Source: Scortum barcoo (Eukaryota > Chordata > Actinopteri > Centrarchiformes > Terapontidae). Taken from it: 64,000 bases of DNA. The position numbers were made by a program, and so were the translations under genes. Position 1 is the first letter of the stretch, and each line of letters opens with the position of its first letter. The notes beneath the pieces were generated by a model. The model was not told where the DNA came from. It saw only the letters and a program-made list of their open reading frames with translations, and ran no database searches. Where the stretch lies: assembly GCA_023238725.1 (NCBI GenBank), contig CM041554.1, forward strand, positions 20,322,050-20,386,049. The letters are read 5' to 3'. Shown piece by piece: positions 1-12,300 of this stretch.

Positions 1-778
1 GTGTTTGTGTGTGTGTGGGAGGAGATGGAGAAAGACACAAAAGAGAGTGAGGCAAGGGGGGAGAGAGAGATTGACCCTCCCCCTCCACTTTCTTGAGTCC
101 CTCAGGACAGGAGGCTTGGAGAGCCAGATCAGATTTCTGATCTCAACCGTTTCCTGCAGCATATGAAAACAAGTGGTCTAAATTGCCTTGTGTGATAACC
201 AGGAAGTGGCTACACTTTGCCACTGGCCATTTCTCCACTTGTAACTCTGCATGTATTTCTAAACAGCTGTTTCGTGAGGGACAATCGCAAGAAGTATGAT
301 GCATTTATTGATTGTAAATGCATGCTGTGGCCTCTGAGATCTATGCTTGCTTTAGTATATTTGACTGTGTGTGTGTTTGCGAATGTGTGTATACTATGTG
401 TAATTTGAGTCTGTCCTCCCTCTGCACATAGCTCATTGTCAGGACACAGCAAACTGCATGTATTACACAGACTAAGGAGGATGGGTTTGAGTAATGAGCT
501 TTTCCTTGTCCTAATTAGCTGAACATGAGAGGGATGCGCGCACACACACACACACACATCCCTATCAACAGAAATAGGCCAGGGCCCATCTCCCCAACCC
601 ACTTTGAGGAAAATGATAAGATTTCCATTGTAATTTAGCAGAGCTCCTCATGTCTTTGCCCCCTCTGTGCACCAACAGAGACACCTCCAACGTGAGAAAA
701 ACATTCATCTTGATCCAGACTATGAAGCACTGGCTGGACCAACATACAACAGTTGTAGCCGAGAGTGTTTTGTCTTAC
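1..778 (-). other. ebf1: ebf1 intron 5 (partial)
   Basis: No coding similarity to EBF1 exon 6 (RCCDKKSCGNRN block) is visible here, so this is intronic sequence running off the window. It holds a GT-rich start (1-18), a short (CA)n near 541-558 and otherwise unremarkable unique DNA. Confidence 0.8.
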
Positions 779-852
779 CTGCACATGATCTCATGGGTCA
801 GCAGCACCCGACACATCTCTGGGTTTTTATCCTGGCCCTCATAGACAATTGC
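779..852 (-). CDS. ebf1: ebf1 coding exon 5
   Basis: This 74-nt exon begins after a ccctttag acceptor and ends before gtaagac. It encodes AIVYEGQDKNPEMCRVLLTH, then EIMC plus AG of a Ser codon. It carries His157 and Cys161 of the zinc-coordinating COE motif. The remaining motif cysteines would be in exon 6, which is not in the window. Confidence 0.95.
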
Positions 853-1094
853 CTAAAGGGTGGAGAGAAAAAACTGATTTATTTTACTCTACTTTTTTTT
901 TTTTTTTTTTTATGGCATGCTGAAAGAAAGAAAAAAGTGAACTGCGATGCAGGGGCAAATAAAAAACAGAAATGTGTGTGTGTCTTTCATCTGGGAGTAG
1001 TGTTGTCTATCTGGCAAATGTGTGTATCATGGGAATCCAGCCCTCCTGAACAGGAACGCTCTGTTCTGACAGAGACAGTAAGAGAAAAAGCACT

Positions 1095-1127
<33 letters not shown>

Positions 1128-2157
1128 GGCACACGCCTGTGTGTGCATATGTGTTTGAGCGTGCACGAATGTTTATATGCTGTGTACAGTGAGCAGTTGG
1201 ACTGCCAGACTGGAGTATAGTGCACCATCTGGTCCATACAGCACAGCGTCCAAAAATCTAGTCTGGTTACCCCTCCAACCCCACTCAACATGCTCTCCAG
1301 GGCTGTGATCACCCCTGCACACACACACACACACACACACACACTGATAAACATGCAAACACACTCACACAAACAGCATCCCCTCCTACTCCTTTCGTTC
1401 TAAGGCAAACTCTCTTCAAGCCTAATGGCACTAGAGGCAGAATTGGCAAAACAAAAGACCTGATATCAAAACAGCATTGAAGAGGCTCATTTTCTTCGTT
1501 ATCTAATTCAACTGAAACGAAGAAATTCCCTCTGTGTGCGTCAGCCACATGTGCCGCTCTGTATTTCTTTGTGCGATGGAATTGGCCATAACACACTCAG
1601 GGATAGTTTGTTCTGTTTCACATTGAGGAAATGAGGGTCAAGGTCCTCAAAGAGTGAGCTGGCATGCATCACTGTCTCTCTCAAACACTAACGCTAACAC
1701 ACAACAGCTTCTGCACCTCCCCGAGATATTCACACACTATCGCACAGCTTCACGCACAAACACATAGACATATATGCGGCCTGGTGCTTATAAAAACACA
1801 CACACCATCCCCACTTACTGGCTGCTGTGCAGAGTAAGAGGACACATGTCCTCTACTTTTCTAGGCCTCTGTAAATGTATTCCACAGGTAAGACAGGTCG
1901 TTTATCAAGCCGGCTGTGCTGTGCTGAAGTTGAGGGTCTCAGACACAGGCATGCAGCGGGGCGAGGGGGGGAGGAGGAGGAGGAGAGGGGGGCGGTTGGG
2001 CTGGGGGGAAACTCTCAGACCACCACAACCACCGAGCTGATGCACAGTTTAATTCTTTGAAAGCACAGTTTAATGCAAACCTATTACCTGTTTAGTCATG
2101 GAGTCAATGAGGCGAACATACAAGTCCTGCTCTGTCCTGATCCCTGCAGAGAGACAC

Positions 2158-2204
<47 letters not shown>

Positions 2205-5200
2205 GTTTAAAATGTGGCAGGTTTCGTGTCATATCTGAGACAAAGCTTTCCCTGTTTTGGGGGATATTTCAGATCACAAGTTTAATTCATTCTGACTTCC
2301 CCCTGTGAGGCTCTTTGTGGAAACCAAATGAGTCCAAACTGCTGCTAATGACTTTCAGTATTTGTTGCATGCTGTCAGCTCGCTTGGAACTTGAAAATGC
2401 AATTTACTGTCTTTAGCACTGCTGATGGCATCTCTGAAAACATTTATTTACAACTTAACTGTGAAAATGCAGGGAGAACCACACGTTTATACTGAATTAC
2501 AATCAATATAATTTAATTACTCAATCGAGCCACCAAGACTAAAAAAAATAGTTGTTAAAAAGGAGGAGGGCAAACATTTAATTTGGCAGTCTTGAGTTGT
2601 TTACTGCTGATGGGAAAAAATGCATTTACTGTAGGCAGGGGAAAGCACAACAACAACAACAACATAATAATAATGATAATAAAAATAATAAAATGATAAT
2701 AATATGGTAATAATAAAATAATGTGTAAGAAGCAGCATTAAAGTATTTTACTAATCAGATAAAGCACTGATCACAATTATTAACAATTATTATAAAACAA
2801 ATATAGCCCAGAAAACTTGATTAACGACGTGACCTCCTAAAACATTTGTTTCCCGAGTTTCCCCTCTTTGGTTTAACATATCATTCACTCGCTGCCTTTG
2901 TTATTGCTCCATAAAAATTATGGGAGCCAAACTCACCGTTACTGTAGAGGAGCTGGAGCCTATAATGGATCCCATTGTTGGTCTTTTCCCCCGTCGTTTC
3001 CTATGAAAATTAAACCAAACAGAGCCGCTCAGAGCAAGCAAACCCTCTGCTCCTCCTGGGACTTTTTTCCTGCGCGTCCACAACTTGATATTTTTAGATT
3101 TACGTCTCTCTGCAATGTCTCTCAAGCGAATTTAAAAATCACTTCACCCACACAGCCAGACACACATAAAAAAACTGTGACTTTTCCTTACAACTTTTTC
3201 TTGATGTCACCTGACAAAAATATATTCTGTAAAATCAACCTCTTAATTATCTTTTGGAAAAAAAAAAAAACTCTTTACAATTAGGCGTTTATTAAATACT
3301 AGAAATGCAAAACGTCTAAAATGTTGCTACTGACGTTTAATTAATTTAAAATTATCAATTAATAGACGTATTTATTCTGCATGTGAACTATATATCCAAT
3401 AAATCATCCTAATATTAATACTATTAATACTGACCAACAGCAAAAGCCAATTGGGATCTGATAAATAATAAACAAGCCGACACTAAATGCTGATTAATAA
3501 AACAAACATTTCAAGCTAAACGCTCACTTTTAAACGGCCCTCGCAAACGGATCAATATTACACTATCAAACACTAATATTGACGTTCGTTTAAAAAATGA
3601 AATACCTGCAGGGAGAGGCGACACGCTGTGCTGGACTGTCAGAAAAATGGGATTCAGTTTTTATTGGTGGCACCTGGCTGCAGAAGTGTCCGTGCACGTG
3701 ATTCCCAGCTCCCACTAAATTAGACTTAAATTGATTTGGACGGTTTGGAAATTATAAAGAAAAGCTAAAATAATCTGAAGTCTGTAGGATTTTTTTTTTT
3801 CTTCAGGAAACCACATGTAAAAATCACACCAGGGGAGCCACGGTTCCTGCTGTGTGCGTCTGCCCACTTTATTAACACAGGTCTGGTAATTTATCCTTAA
3901 TCTATCACTTCGACCGAACAGGCCGGTGTGTGTGTGTGTGTGTGTAAAAAAGTGTCATGCCATCACCTAAATGTGCGCGGCGTAAACTTCCTTTTTATTT
4001 ATAAGATTTTATGACAAACTGATTTTATGTGCGAAATGCACGGACTCACCTTTTCCTTCTCCACGAAGTCGACGAAGGTGGTTCTCTCTATTTCCACCGG
4101 CTGCCCCTGTCTGTCGTACAGAGCCAGCACGAAGTGGAAGAAGTTGGACTTGCGGAGGTTGGAGGGCGGCTGCTTCTCGAAGTGTGCCCGGGCGAGCCCC
4201 ACTCCGCTGCGGACAACAAGCACAGAGCAGCACCATCCAGGACGGCGGCGATTACACACACATTCATTCAGTTAAAAAAAAAATAATAATGATAAAGAAA
4301 ATAAATGCAACATAAATGAAGTCTGTTTTTAAACTCCCAGCCTACAGCCGCTTATGTCTCTGTCGCTGTCCATCCTGACATCTAATTTAATTAAAACCTC
4401 CGCATGACGCCCTTTATAGTTAAAACAAGCAATAATGAAACATAAGTTGAATTATAGGCCGAGGGGGGGTTGCATTAACACATTTATATTACAAGCATAA
4501 TTGAGACAAATGAATTGTTTTAATGTTTGCAGGGCTGCTGTCAATTCAAGTGTGATATTTTCATTTTAAACTGCAGCAAATTTGATTTATAGCAAATACT
4601 CATAGTAAATGATTTTATTTTATTAAAGAAAAAAAACTACTAAATTGGTGCTGTAAAATAAATATCTATTCATGCATCTATAAAAAAAAAAGTGAAATCC
4701 TCTGCTTTATGACGACCAAGTAGAGAAAACAACCACCGGAGTGAGCTGTAAACCTGCAGCACAAACTCCCACCCAAACTTAATCTGAGTCTACACATTTA
4801 AACCTTTCAAAAGTGCTGTTTTTAAACTCTCAGCTTAAACCACCTGGAGCCAGCGCACCGTCTTTAATCACTTATTACAAAGCCAGCAGGAACTGTGGTT
4901 TCTCCTCTGGGACCGCGTGCTGCCCCGAGTGATACAGCCGCTCCGTCTTTAACGCATCTTTACGCGCTGCCCCCCCCCTCCCCTGCCAACAAAACACCAC
5001 CAACACCACCACCACCCAGCCTTCCTCCCCCTCCTCCCTCTCTCCCTCCCCGGTGGTGCCTCCACGCCCCGGTGTCAGCGCAGCTCCCAAGGCCGCCTCG
5101 GGCTCACCTCTGGGCGGCTGTGTTGGCGTCCAGCACTCCGGCGCCCTGCATCCATGTCCGAACCGCGTTCATCCCGGCCACCATGGGCTCCTCTTTCATA

Positions 5201-5241
5201 CTACTCCCACTCCTCTGGATGCTCTCGTGGATGCCAAACAT
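779..5241 (-). CDS. ebf1: ebf1, early B-cell factor 1 (partial: coding exons 1-5)
   Basis: Five minus-strand exons join in frame: 5241-5108, 4206-4050, 3000-2937, 2143-2088 and 852-779. Together they give 485 nt, or 161 codons plus two bases. The product starts MFGIHESIQRSGSSMKEEP and continues into SGVGLARAHFEKQPPSNLRK, which is the N-terminus and start of the DNA-binding domain of EBF/COE transcription factors. The last full codon is Cys161 in THEIMC, so the window stops inside the zinc-knuckle COE motif (H157-x3-C161-x2-C-x5-C). The residue numbering matches mammalian EBF1 exactly, which supports every junction. ESIQRSGSS and NAVRTWMQGAGVLDANTAAQ fit EBF1 better than EBF3. EBF1 is a nuclear dimeric activator in B-cell, adipocyte and neural development. 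The IPT/TIG, HLH and transactivation regions lie beyond base 1. All introns are GT-AG. Confidence 0.96.
1095..1123. repeat. (TG)n microsatellite
   Basis: About 14 perfect TG units in ebf1 intron 4. Confidence 0.95.
1319..1344. repeat. (AC)n microsatellite
   Basis: Thirteen perfect AC units in ebf1 intron 4, complementary to the (TG)n array 200 bp away, so the two could pair as an inverted repeat. Confidence 0.95.
2088..2143 (-). CDS. ebf1: ebf1 coding exon 4
   Basis: This 56-nt exon encodes GIRTEQDLYVRLIDSMTKQ and is followed by a gtaatagg donor. The acceptor is ctctctgcag. Upstream, the polypyrimidine tract passes into a long (TC)n microsatellite (2164-2200), which is unusual for a constitutive exon. 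Confidence 0.94.
2164..2200. repeat. (GA)n/(TC)n microsatellite at the ebf1 exon 4 acceptor
   Basis: About 18 uninterrupted AG units. On the ebf1 coding strand this is (TC)n, ending about 20 nt before the exon 4 splice acceptor and continuing as a CT-rich tract up to ctgcag. Confidence 0.95.
2647..2723. repeat. Imperfect trinucleotide tract (ACA/ATA)
   Basis: Five ACA units pass into ATA/ATG-type units. This is simple sequence inside ebf1 intron 3. Confidence 0.8.
2937..3000 (-). CDS. ebf1: ebf1 coding exon 3
   Basis: This 64-nt exon lies between a tttcatag acceptor and a gtgagttt donor. It reads ETTGEKTNNGIHYRLQLLYS, then N and the first base of a Gly codon. ETTGEK replaces EANSEK of the mammalian protein, a divergent loop just before the invariant TNNGIHY block. 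Confidence 0.93.
3001..4049 (-). other. ebf1: ebf1 intron 2
   Basis: An AT-rich GT-AG intron of about 1.05 kb with a (GT)n array at 3926-3945 and TAAT-rich stretches around 3300-3560. No exon-like segment is seen. Confidence 0.85.
4050..4206 (-). CDS. ebf1: ebf1 coding exon 2
   Basis: This 157-nt exon lies between a ccgcag acceptor and a gtgagtcc donor. It encodes GVGLARAHFEKQPPSNLRKS through the DFVEKEK end. It is the most conserved early block of the EBF DNA-binding domain. Plus-strand reading frames over this interval are shadows. Confidence 0.95.
4207..5107 (-). other. ebf1: ebf1 intron 1
   Basis: A GT-AG intron of 901 nt. It is AT-rich in the middle (4270-4700) and becomes C-rich near exon 1 (4970-5060, CCTCC and ACCACC tracts). 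No coding content is seen. Confidence 0.85.
5108..5241 (-). CDS. ebf1: ebf1 coding exon 1
   Basis: This 134-nt coding part starts at the ATG on the complement of 5239-5241 and reads MFGIHESIQRSGSSMKEEP..., ending DANTAAQ plus AG of a Ser codon before a gtgagcc donor. The conserved EBF1 N-terminus fixes the start. The exon extends upstream as 5' UTR of unknown length. Confidence 0.95.
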
Positions 5242-6330
5242 CAAAACGCACCTTCGCACTGTCGCTATCTCTCTCTCTCTCTCCTCCTTCTTTTTTTTTT
5301 CTTTCCCTGCCTCCCCTCCTCTTGCGTGTGTTTGATCGCGCTGTCAGAGGAGCAAAGTGGCGTGGTCTACTTCACTTTGGCGTGTAGTTGCGCGCGCGTG
5401 TTTCTCAAAGTAAACAAAAGATGCGACATGTGGAAGGAAAGAAGAAGAAAAAAAAAGCGGAGGTGGCGGAGGAGGAGGAGGAGGAGGGGGTGAGCTGTCA
5501 GCATCCAAGGTTAGCTGCACCTCATGTCAGCGACTCCACAAGAAAAAGAAGGAGAAGGAGGAGGAGGTGGTGGTGAGGAGAAAGCGGCAGCTGTGAAGAT
5601 GAACACCGTGAGAGCGATGAGAGGGGGAAGCAGCGAAGGATGAGAGGCTGCACCGAGTTGGCGACAGTCCCCCGGATCAAGCTGCAGCTGACAGCTGACA
5701 AAAAAAAAAAAAACACGAGCGAAATGTCAGCGCCTGCAACAAGCGCCTGCAACAAACAGTCCACGGCGAGAGACACACAGACACACAGAGAGAGGAAAAA
5801 TAAAAAAAATAAAAGGAGATGAAAGGCGCGTCACCCTCCTTCGCTCTTCCTCTCTTTATTCACAAAGTCTTCTCCTCCGCTCGGATGAATGAAACGGGAA
5901 AGATTACGCGCAATTAAGAGGCAGTCCTGGGCGACGGCGGCTCCGCTCCTCGGCGTCGTGGGCTCCTCGCTCGGGTTGGGTGATTTGCGCTCCCCTCTTC
6001 CCCTGAGGAATCACTTTGGACCATCTCTGGGATGCCAAACAGGAGAGAACTAGTAGGTGAGGGAGGCGTGGTCTGCGAGGCGAGCGGGAACGCCCCCATC
6101 CCGTCACCCCCTCCTCCTCCTCCCTCTCTCCACCCTCCTCCCAAAACACAGTTAATAACGCGGACAATCAGCTGTCCACCAACCCCGACCGGCGCGCTCC
6201 CCGCCCGCCCGCTGTCCCCGCCCGCCCGCCTCGTCCCACGCAGCGTCCCGCCCCGGCCGCTTAGCCAGAAGCTGCGCGCGCTGCGTGTGTGTGAGCCGTG
6301 CCCGTGCGCGTGCGCGTGTTTAGAGTTGAC
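5242..6330 (-). promoter_or_regulatory. ebf1: ebf1 5' UTR and GC-rich promoter region
   Basis: The region is clearly richer in G+C and CpG than its surroundings and lies directly upstream of the ebf1 ATG on the minus strand. It contains purine tracts (5459-5490 and 5540-5580, GGA/GAA repeats) and GC-box-like CCCGCCC runs at about 6196-6230. No TATA box is obvious, as is usual for CpG-island promoters. The transcription start cannot be placed from sequence alone. Long open frames here on both strands reflect low-complexity composition rather than genes. Confidence 0.5.
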
Positions 6331-9300
6331 AATTAACTTATTCACGACTATCAAACTATCAGATGTGAGTTTGATCCGCGCAGGTTCGCCTCGGCGGAGG
6401 AGAGCCGGGCTGTTTGAAAGCCCCACCGCCTGTTTGTGCGGTGTCACCCGAGCTGCGAGCTGTGAAAGTGTGCAATCTGCAAAAACAAGATCCGATCGAT
6501 TCTTCTTTTTCTTTTTTCACTTTTTATACATACACGAGCATCAGATAAAGCAGATTTTCATCTCCTTCTTGTTGGACCAAAACGTGCAACAACCAGAGGA
6601 AACTATCTGAGGAAGAGTTGCAGCACTTGTGGTTGCAGATTTAATTGTGCTTACTTGTGTCTGTGTGTGACAAATTCTACATAAAAAATAGGATTCATAC
6701 GTGTTTTAATTCCCCCCACATTGTGCACGAGTGTTTCTAAATGAACGTTGCTTTTAGGGGGGAAAAAATCTAATTTGACTTCACTTTGACATTTAAAATT
6801 GAAATGTGAATGTTTTATTTTCTCACAAGAAGCAGAATCAACTGCGCTGAACAGTGTAAGTGCTCATTCAGAGTATCAACTCTGGCAGATTATGAGCTTA
6901 AGAAAGTTTCAGCTCACCAAAAAGGCTGGCAGCCGCTGCGCGCATTTTTCTGTTACAGCCCGATGGTTTGAAATTAGCTTTGATTAGACGCATTACATAA
7001 ATCTTGCGGGACTAAGTGCTGAATCCAACATAAATATGGGGATTACAGCTAAACTGTGCTCTGTCCCGCTGTCCAAAAAAATGGCAATAAGTCTAAAATA
7101 AGTGCTGAAAAACAACAACAAAAAAAAAGATTATTAAAAAAAAATAATGTGTGAAATATAAATTTGCATGGATGCTCAGAGGAGCGTGAAACTGCACAGT
7201 GCGCTCACATGCATGAAAAGCGTGCAGCGCGAGATCAAGCCCGCAGAAAGTGAGGATGTTACATGCTCTCCTCATGTTCTCATCACCCCCCCCCCTCCAC
7301 CAACACCACCGCCCTCCCTCGTCATTACAGAGTCATTTCTAAATTGTCAAATTGAATTGTCTGGGGGCCATCTGTTCAATAAGTTCTGTTTGGTTTCTTA
7401 TAATGAAATGGAAAGAATGAGAGGCTCGTTTTGTTATCACGTGGGAGCATCTTTAAAAATTAAGATTTTATCAAGAATTGTTGGAAATGAATCAGTTTGA
7501 CACGTTGATGTTTGTTGGCATCACACTTTAGTGAAAGTGCACAGTTAGGAGCCTCGCTGGAATTAAAGCTATCAACAAAACGCTCAGTTTTTTCCCCCCC
7601 GTACAACAGAATTAGATTTTTGCAAGTCCAATAACCAAAAACGAGTTTTACTTTCATTTTAGGACAACTTTTTTTTTTTTTTTTTTTGGAAAGCCATGTA
7701 TCCACTGTGCAGCCTCAGACAGACGTGAGATTCTCGGCCAGTTGCAGAGTCTGATAAATGCCATAAACGGTCAAGGTTGGACCCCTCCCCACACACACAC
7801 ACACACACACAATCATCTCATCATTGTCTATAGCTGTTTATTTATGTCTCCTGCTGTGGGAGGAGAAATGTGAGCGCCCCACCACGTGAGCGCGCGCACG
7901 ACACAATAAATAGTGATAAATAAAAGCAACGTGAGATAAAATGTCCCTCGCACTGCCTCGCTTACACACACACACACTCGTCCAGAGCTATCCTTCAGCA
8001 CATTTGTTTGATTGTGGCCGGCTCTCTCGCCATGATCTGTCTGCCTTGGTCGGCATGCGGGGCCAGCGCGAACACACCAGGCCCCTGGGGTGGCATGTAT
8101 TTATATCCCCGAGCACCGACACACGCTGTTAGCCCAAATATCACCGCCTCGGTGTCCAAAAACAGAGATGTCAGTTGGGGCTCGATGATCCAGCCATGTT
8201 AATACAGTGATGTACTAACTCCATGGCAGCCAGACGGAAAGGTTTGCAAAATATCTCTGCCCATTACGCACGGGCAGGAATGCGCACGATGTAAAGGTGT
8301 GTGTGTGTGTGTGTACGGCGGCGTGTGCTCAAGTGTCCACATGTGGGAAGGCTATTAAAAATCCCCCGCGTTATAACTCTATTAGACATTTTGAAGTAAC
8401 TGATCAGAAGGAGAGTCGCAGGCGGCTCCTGCGCGACCGCCAGATGTTCTCGTAAATCAAAAGGTTGGGCTGATGATAATAATGGCCTGATTGAATTGAA
8501 GACTCATAAAAATGACTAGTTGTAAAAAAATAAATAAATAAAATAAATAAAAATAAAAAAAGCAAAGCATATGCTTATGAGAATAGGCCTTATGTCTGGC
8601 AATATGCTCTCTGGCAGACATAAAAGAAGACAAATATAGGCGTTAACCATTTAAATATGTAGATAAGACAGCAGCTGAATGCAGTGTCCTTGATAGCTCT
8701 ACATAAAAGCAATGTTAACATGAGTGGGTATGATTTAATCGTTTCTAAAACATGCTGAGAAATATTTCAGAACTGAAAGGAGAAAAAAAGCTGATTTAAA
8801 GATTAAACCAGACGCAGACAATTAGAAAAAGTTTGCACTGTTGTGCATAAAATAAATAAATACACAGACATAATGAGTGGTTTGAAATGATCACTCTGTG
8901 CAACACTTCTGTGGCACTTCCTGCAGACGACCTCTCCCTCTTCACTTCAGGTGACTCGGAGACCAGACGAGCAGAAAAAAACAAAAACAAAAAACACTCG
9001 GCGCTGTATTTTGGTGCAATGTTGCCATCTAGTGGCTGCAAAGGGAGACTGCGCGGCTCCCTTTCCAATATTTCGCTCCCACCAAAAAAAAAAAAGAGTC
9101 ACTCGTATTCTCAAACGTGGCACCTGCATAGTAAGTGGGATGCAGATAAAAAGCCATCTGTCCAATTTGCTGTTTCTCTGTGCCCGCTAATTAACACGGT
9201 CTGCAAACGTGGACACGGTCAGTGGGACTGTGGATTTCCTGAGAACAAGCTGCAAATGTAATTGATCTTGTAAGCAACAGAGGAAGATAAACAGTTGGAA

Positions 9301-12300
9301 TAAATCATGGAGGTTCAGTTTAAATCTGTTATTGTCTTAAAGGGGGATTTACCAGATCAGAGCAAATGTCCTTAATTGTGTAGTTCTTGTTTTTTGTTTT
9401 GAGCTGAGAAGTTAATGATGGGTATGAGTTTTCAGTTTTTGTCCACATAATTACTTATTCTGGGAAATCATAGTTTTTTAATGAAAAGTAAGATTTCATT
9501 CATTCTAAGGTTTAAACTCATTTTGACTCATTTCACTTCACTCAAAGTGGTTCTTAACCACTTTTGCTTGTGACCCATTCAAATGAAGCAGAGCCTAATT
9601 GCAACTCCTCCTCACCTTATGTCTGAGGGTTGTGAGCAGTCCAGACTCCTTTCTCATACTAATTTTGTTGTGTTAACTAATTTTTAGAGGCCCATTAGAC
9701 CGACATTTATCCAGCAGGAAGAAATAAAAGCTTACATTAGAGGGAGACAAAAATGAATGTACTTTTGTTTCTGATACGACCAATCAGATTTACCTTGACT
9801 TCCTCTTGAAATATACGTGTAACCTTTTATTGGATTTTTCCTAAATGAATTTCTTTTATAAAGTATGCTGGGATGCCTGTAATTTGACTGAGGGTACTGG
9901 GTAAGTAGCTGCAAATGTTTCATTGCTTTAGTCAGTTAGATTAAACAGTTTGTTATTTTTCAAGACGTGACACACTACTCTATGTTTACATCCTCACTTT
10001 TGAAAAAACATCTCATGGTTACGTTTCTTTTTCTTCTTTTGCTCAGAGTGCCATGTAATGAAACCTCTGGACCCGAAAACCACGACTCACTGGGAGACCA
10101 CTCACCACTTAATATGCTGCGTACTGATGACAGTGCTGATTTGTACCCTTTTGCCTGCATTAATCAGACATATTGTTATTTGTTTCAGTGGAATCATGTG
10201 GTTCATGAGAGAAACTTTCCTATGATACATCAGTGGGACCAGGAAAGGTTGTGGCTGACTCACCAGTACTCCTAATGTTCAATTAACTACCTTCATCACG
10301 GTTTTCTCTTTTATCTCAATTCACAACCAATTCCCTTCTGTTTTGGTGAGCTTTGTCCTAAAACATGCCAGTTTGGTTTATTAATTAAAAATGATGCCCA
10401 TTAAATATCCTTTAAACTAGAGCTCAAACCATGAAGTAATCGTTGTTTCAGAATTTTTTTCAAGCAAAATTTGAAACATTCACTGGTTCCTGTTTTATAA
10501 ATATAAGGATTTAATTATTTTTGTCATACATAATAGTAAACCCAATGTTATTTGGTTTGACAGTCTGATAAAACAAGCAATTTGAATATGGCTCTGAAAA
10601 ATTGGAATAGTCGCTATTTTCTGTCAATTTATGGACCAATTTATAGACAAGATGAATTTACAACAAGATGAAGATAAATTGATAATAAAAATAATAATAC
10701 AAATAATTAAAAAAAAAGTTTGACCCCTTCTGTAAATTCACATGCTTTGATTATTTAATACCATTACTTAAACAGCTATATTACCTTACACTGATCTGAA
10801 GACATTAAATCTTAGTCAGTATTATGTGTATCTGACATAAATGTACAAAGATTTAAACGTACACATTTCACCAGTTTCAACAGTAGATCACATTATTCTC
10901 CCCTTGATGCTTTGTACAGGGAGGGGGGGGCGGGGGTTGTACGAAACTGACAAAGGTAGAAACATTTCCCAAAAATGTGTCAAGTGTCCTCAGTAACATA
11001 AAGCAAAACAAAAAAAATATGTCTTGAAAATATGCCCCTGAAAGTGCTTACATCATTTAAACTCTTCTGCTTTCTGTGACAGGGAAGTGAAGAGACGATT
11101 CACCACAACCTCCTGACAAGCCAAGTTACAGACCAATACTGGGAAAAGTGGCTTACTATTTTTTTATTTTGTAGGTGTGAGGTTAAATCTTTGGGCTTTT
11201 CTTCCACTTGTACGGGAATTTAGCTAAGACACACATCCGTGTATCCATTTCGCAAATAACTGTACTGGAATTTCAGTTTTTTGGATCTTCCTTTTATCTC
11301 TCAAGGGCAAAATGTTCATGTAAAATAATACTATTGTGCATTCTGCCCCTCCACAGCACCTACTCAGTTTTCAGAAACAGGTGTTGTAAACAGCCAAACA
11401 CAGTGTGTGTCCACAGTGTACATGAGAATAAATATATATACACATAATTTTTAAGGTGTGTAAATATCTGTTAAAATTTGTTAAAAAAAAAGAAACATTT
11501 GTCATCTTTAGGTTGGTTTTACTTGAACCAGTCAGCATTTCTGGTTGAATAGGTTGGTTATTTAAGGGATAAATCCTTATCAAGTGTGTGCACTCACTAG
11601 ACCAACCAAGGTGGGAATCAGGACCCAGTAATGGAAGAAATACTAATATCTTTGTTTGTTTTTTTTAAGTTACAGTAGCAGCACAACAATATAAAATTCT
11701 GCAGTATAACTTATGTAAAGTCATTTGTATTGGCAGCAAAATGTACTTAAATCAGCAAAAGTAATCATTATTCAAAATGGCCCCAATTATTGGAAAAAAT
11801 GTGTTATTACTTACTGATTTATGTACATTTAAGCAGCATTTTATTACTCTCAAGGTAGAGCCAATTTGAACAATCTATGCTGTTAAGTAGACATATCTGT
11901 CATATGCTTCACTTTACAGAGATGATAACAAATGTAGTGGAATGAAAAGTACAATATTTCCCTTTGACACATATTGGAGTAGACATATAAGACAAGATGA
12001 TACAGCATGGAAATACTCAAATTATATAAAAGTCCCTGAAATACAGACTTCATTATATTCCCCAATGTCAGGACACCAAAAATGGGTCCCTGGAGAAATC
12101 CGAAGGGTCACAAGTTGATTGATGTGTGTGAAAATCAACAACACGTTCAAAAAATCTCAATTTACTTTGTTTCCTGTACTGTTTTTTTTTTCTTGTAAAT
12201 ATATATTGACAAACTGTCTTCAGATTTAGGTGACAAGGTCATAATGATGCCACCTCAACGTGAGATGACAGATAAGTTGACATTTCTTCATTTTAGGGGG

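Larger units (their letters stand above)
853..2087 (-). other. ebf1: ebf1 intron 4
   Basis: A GT-AG intron of about 1.2 kb. It contains two dinucleotide arrays, (TG)n at 1095-1123 and (CA)n at 1319-1344, a T-run near 893-911 and a G-rich purine patch at 1958-2007. Reading frames crossing the CA/TG arrays have no protein support. Confidence 0.85.
2144..2936 (-). other. ebf1: ebf1 intron 3
   Basis: A GT-AG intron of 793 nt. It holds the (GA)n array beside exon 4 and an imperfect ACA/ATA trinucleotide tract (2647-2723). I see nothing else. Confidence 0.85.

Noticed and set aside
4027..4286. Plus-strand frames of 82-85 codons
   Set aside because: They are antisense shadows of ebf1 exon 2, whose minus-strand reading is unmistakable.
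779..5241. EBF3 as identity of the COE-family gene
   Set aside because: The N-terminus SIQRSGSSMKEEP and NAVRTWMQGAGVLD match EBF1, not the EBF3 pattern, and il12b linkage agrees with EBF1.
4895..5576. Several long frames on both strands (up to 146 codons)
   Set aside because: They follow C-rich, CT and GGA low-complexity sequence around ebf1 exon 1 and have no domain content.
5904..6610. 177- and 192-codon frames on opposite strands
   Set aside because: GC-rich promoter composition removes stop codons. The products are Pro/Arg/Ser-rich low complexity with no motif.
9967..10275. 102-codon plus-strand frame with a hydrophobic start
   Set aside because: No family motif, no splice context and no composition shift; treated as chance.
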